Origin: Cenococcum geophilum 1.58
Taxonomy: Eukaryota; Ascomycota; Dothideomycetes; Gloniales; Gloniaceae
Direction: 5' to 3'
Assembly: GCA_001692895.1 (NCBI GenBank)
Contig: KV748223.1
Coordinates: 1,178,001 to 1,242,000, forward strand
Length of the DNA: 64,000 nucleotides
The position numbers and the translations under genes are program-made. The notes beneath the pieces were generated by a model. It saw only the letters and a program-made list of their open reading frames with translations. It was not told the origin of the DNA and made no database searches. Of this stretch, positions 61,801 through 64,000 are shown in pieces. How positions within the stretch are numbered: position 1 is the first letter of the stretch; every line of letters begins with the position of its first letter.

Positions 61801-62050
61801 TAACTATAAGGACAAGCTAATAGTCTTACTAATTATAAAGTATATGCGTATAGCTGCTTTTGGATTATATAGGAGCTGGAATCCTTAGGGGCAGTATATT
61901 AATTATATGTAGGTATTATAGTACGGCTCTTATATAGTAAGGATATAGTATTTCTCTAGGTCTAAACTGTCTAGTAAGGGCCTTATAAGACGGTGGTTTG
62001 TGTTACTACAGTTATACTATATAATGGATAGGTAGCGGACCCCCAATGAG
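58900..62050 (-). pseudogene. LINE copy 2 ORF2: endonuclease and reverse transcriptase
   Basis: The apurinic-type endonuclease begins near 62,050 (NCSNTNHRLIRPLLDSLDLE) and contains GDINLYYPQ at about 61,640-61,605. The reverse transcriptase has DYLIPGSYRPITLKN at 60,480-60,430, LSLDISS/AYNN-type sequence near 60,250 and GFINDTNLI at 59,978-59,952, where F-x-D-D is expected. Stops at former Gln/Trp codons inactivate it. In life the protein nicks target DNA and copies the element RNA in place. Confidence 0.9.
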
Positions 62051-62099
62051 GGTCCTTCGCCTCTCTATTATTCCTTACTTCTTTTATTTCCACTTTCTC

Positions 62100-63650
62100 T
62101 AAGATATTTAAAACTTCTGTCTTTTATATCTACACCCTGGTTACTACTTATTTTATATAGAGCTTTTTATTCCTATATCTTGTGTTTCTACTAGCGCTTC
62201 TATATCTAAATCTATTATTATCTTTAGTTCTTCCCCTATTCTTACTAGTTAGCTATATACCCTTTAGGAGTTGGCTGCGAATATTATATTTGCCGCGTTA
62301 AGTCTAATTCTTAATTGTCCCGGTCTTAAGCTTGCTATAGCTGTCTATAAGGGTCTTCCTATAGGGCGTTCTCTCCCTTATATCCCTATACGGTCTAGTA
62401 ATATCACGCGGCGTTACTTCTGGCCTGTTAAGGCTTGGAATAGCTAGCCTAGCCCCCTAGTATTAAAGGTAGGAAACGCTAGAAAGGCACCTACGCCCCC
62501 TTAGCTTATTGCCTGTTATTTCTATTTATATAACCTAGCGTGCAGTTATTCCTGTAGCTGTTAAGCCCTTACCTTCCGTCTCCTGTATTTAATACAGTTT
62601 TCTCTCTCCCACGCCTTATGTATGCTTTAGTGGCAGTTTACGCATTTTATTTAGTCTTAATCTAAGCAGTGTCTTGTATTATAGGGGCCTGTATAGTAGC
62701 CGCAGCATACCTACACCGCGTATATGAATTGGGTATGCCCCTATTATATATAGCGATAGTATTATTTTAGGCGTAGTCTGTGGTTATAGAGCCTTGCGTT
62801 ATATATAAGGCCATTTATAATAATACCTTTTTAAATAAGGAGTTTTTACATTCCTAGTATATGTGTGCTAATAATAAGGGAGCTATACGTTTAACTAGCG
62901 TTTCTCTAGCGAGTCTCTAGCGACCCTTATATTTTTTTATTATTCTTATTATATACTTAGTTTGTATTTTCCTATTAAAGCTATTAGATTTAGGTAATTT
63001 TAAGTCCTAGTATAAGGCGTTCCGTTTGTTTTACTATCTTATATATAGTTACTGTATTATCCGCCTAGTGTCCCTTTTCTACCCTAAGGCTTAGGGGAAC
63101 CACTAGGACTTTAACTGGGTAATCTTCGCGGAGTACTTTTATGCTAATACGTTCTCCTAGCCTATCCCCTGCCCTAACGGCTCATTCCTTTACCTATTGG
63201 TCCCTTAGGGTAACTCTAATGTCTTCGCTTCTAAGGTATCGGACTATAAACTATAATAGCGTTATAGACCTCTTTACGAATCTCCGTAAGGACTTCTGTT
63301 TCTAATTATCCCCTAAGCCCCTCTACTTTTTCTATGTTTAGTTATATTGTAATTATATACCTAGATATTGTTTTTAGGGGGGTAAGTTTCCTATACTATA
63401 AATACACAGCTACGGTGGCCTAGGTGCGGTTCGCCGGTAAAAAGGGGTTTTATTTATTTTTAATTTTGCTTAGCTGTTAGAGGATTTAATTAAGGGTTTG
63501 CTAGAGGGGCGCCTAAGGTTCGCTAGGCTAGCGGAGCTATTCTACTAGCTGTATTAGTTTATTATAGCTAACGGTTACTCCCCCATAACTGCGGATACTA
63601 GACGCGTCTAATAGGCTTTATATTTTATTAGATGCCTTCTTAATAGAGGT
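62100..63650 (-). pseudogene. LINE copy 2 ORF1 (gag-like, zinc knuckle)
   Basis: On the minus strand, 62,720-62,580 reads as two Cys-rich segments: CCGYYTGPYNTRHC, then KCVNCH, IHKAWERENC. These fit the CCHC knuckles found at the C-terminal end of ORF1 in Tad/I-type LINEs. The N-terminal part has no recognisable domain. It lies directly upstream of ORF2. Confidence 0.75.
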
Positions 63651-63874
63651 CTTTCCGCTTTATGGTGTAGTATTCGCCCATTCTTGTTATAGAGGGCCAT
63701 TGCTAGGCGTGGATCTGGTGGACGCGCGCAAGTACAAACCACCGTCATTTAACGTGTGCCTCCCCTGCGATGCATACATCTTAGGGGGATTCTCTAGGTG
63801 TTTTTTAGGGTTCTTTTGGTTGGTTTTAGTCTTTTTGGGCCGGGTGCAGCAAGAGCTCTAAATTAATGTATCTA
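63650..63874 (-). promoter_or_regulatory. LINE copy 2 5' leader with little RIP damage
   Basis: This ~220-bp end is GC-richer and retains CpA and CpG. It should contain the internal promoter, as in other LINEs, though I see no definable promoter motif. Confidence 0.45.
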
Positions 63875-64000
63875 TTAAGATTAATAATACCTCCTTTATA
63901 GGCTATTAGATCTCCTAAATTTATAACTAGTAGGTAAAGTTACTCCTTTTATCTATAAGGTAATCCTATTCTCTTAACTACTGCTAGTAAGATATAGTTT

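Larger units (their letters stand above)
58333..63874 (-). mobile_element. Tad-like LINE copy 2, near full length (~5.5 kb)
   Basis: Flanked by TTAAGATTAATAATA on both sides. The 3' end (low coordinate) has an AAT-rich tail. From right to left on the minus strand come a little-mutated 5' leader (63,874-63,650), ORF1 with a Cys-rich knuckle, ORF2 with endonuclease and reverse transcriptase, and a 3' region shared with copy 1 (58,340-58,650). Confidence 0.92.
4216..64000. other. RIP-type AT-rich, transposon-filled compartment
   Basis: From about 4,216 the base composition changes abruptly. TA dinucleotides and TAA/TAG triplets become very frequent while scattered CpG remains. Where two copies of an element can be compared, most differences are C/T or G/A. 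Coding remnants read through only if TAA/TAG are taken as former CAA/CAG/TGG. This is the known outcome of repeat-induced point mutation in Pezizomycotina. No complete non-transposon gene was found inside it. Confidence 0.9.
54033..64000 (-). mobile_element. Gypsy-1 copy 2 (minus strand), split by LINE copy 2; right end outside window
   Basis: Visible parts are 54,033-58,332 and 63,890-64,000. The right part repeats, in reverse, the protease start seen at 41,245-41,350 (aactatatcttactagc). The left part is its continuation from protease to 3' LTR. The break carries TTAAGATTAATAATA on both sides (58,318-58,332 and 63,875-63,889). The 5' LTR lies beyond the window. Confidence 0.88.

Overview
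The window looks like a nuclear scaffold of a filamentous ascomycete (Pezizomycotina). One intron-rich gene occupies the first 4.2 kb. Its introns are mostly about 50-60 bp, and its protein is a RING plus patatin-like phospholipase of a kind common in these fungi. The remaining ~59.8 kb is AT-rich, full of TA dinucleotides, with almost no long open frame. Recognisable transposon proteins read through it once TAA/TAG stops are treated as mutated CAA/CAG/TGG codons. That is the signature of repeat-induced point mutation (RIP): C to T, mainly at CpA, on either strand.

Layout. 1-4204: patatin/RING gene, 5' end outside the window, nine visible exons, one intron carrying a perfect 69-bp tandem duplication. 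4.2-5.5 kb: sharp switch to AT-rich DNA with a 12-bp minisatellite and three other short tandem repeats. 5.5-14.2 kb: degraded sequence I cannot name, holding a 669-bp mariner-like MITE (11,048-11,716). 14.2-19.0 kb and 21.45-34.6 kb: two direct copies of one element, each with remains of an SNF2-like helicase ORF followed by a ~74-bp tandem array. The second array is split by a Ty3/Gypsy element (Gypsy-2 copy A, 25,800-33,642), which is itself split by a 1.54-kb inverted-repeat element. The array also carries a 446-bp miniature LTR element. 34.6-37.3 kb: a 181-bp MITE, a hairpin, and mutated relatives of the 1.54-kb element.

37.3-64 kb: a nested stack. Gypsy-1 copy 1 (+, from 37,294) is broken by a Tad-like LINE (copy 1), which is broken by Gypsy-2 copy B (42,543-48,885). 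Gypsy-1 copy 1 resumes at 50,955, and its 3' LTR is cut at 54,032 by Gypsy-1 copy 2 (-). Copy 2 is broken by a near full-length LINE copy 2 (58,333-63,874). Target-site duplications support most junctions.

No tRNA, rRNA or CRISPR array is supported. The only gene likely to be functional is the first; everything else is mobile-element sequence or its wreckage. Clusters of N lie inside repeated elements, so some of the repeat consensus may be unreliable. Positions of exon edges, LTRs and duplications were read by eye, not by software.
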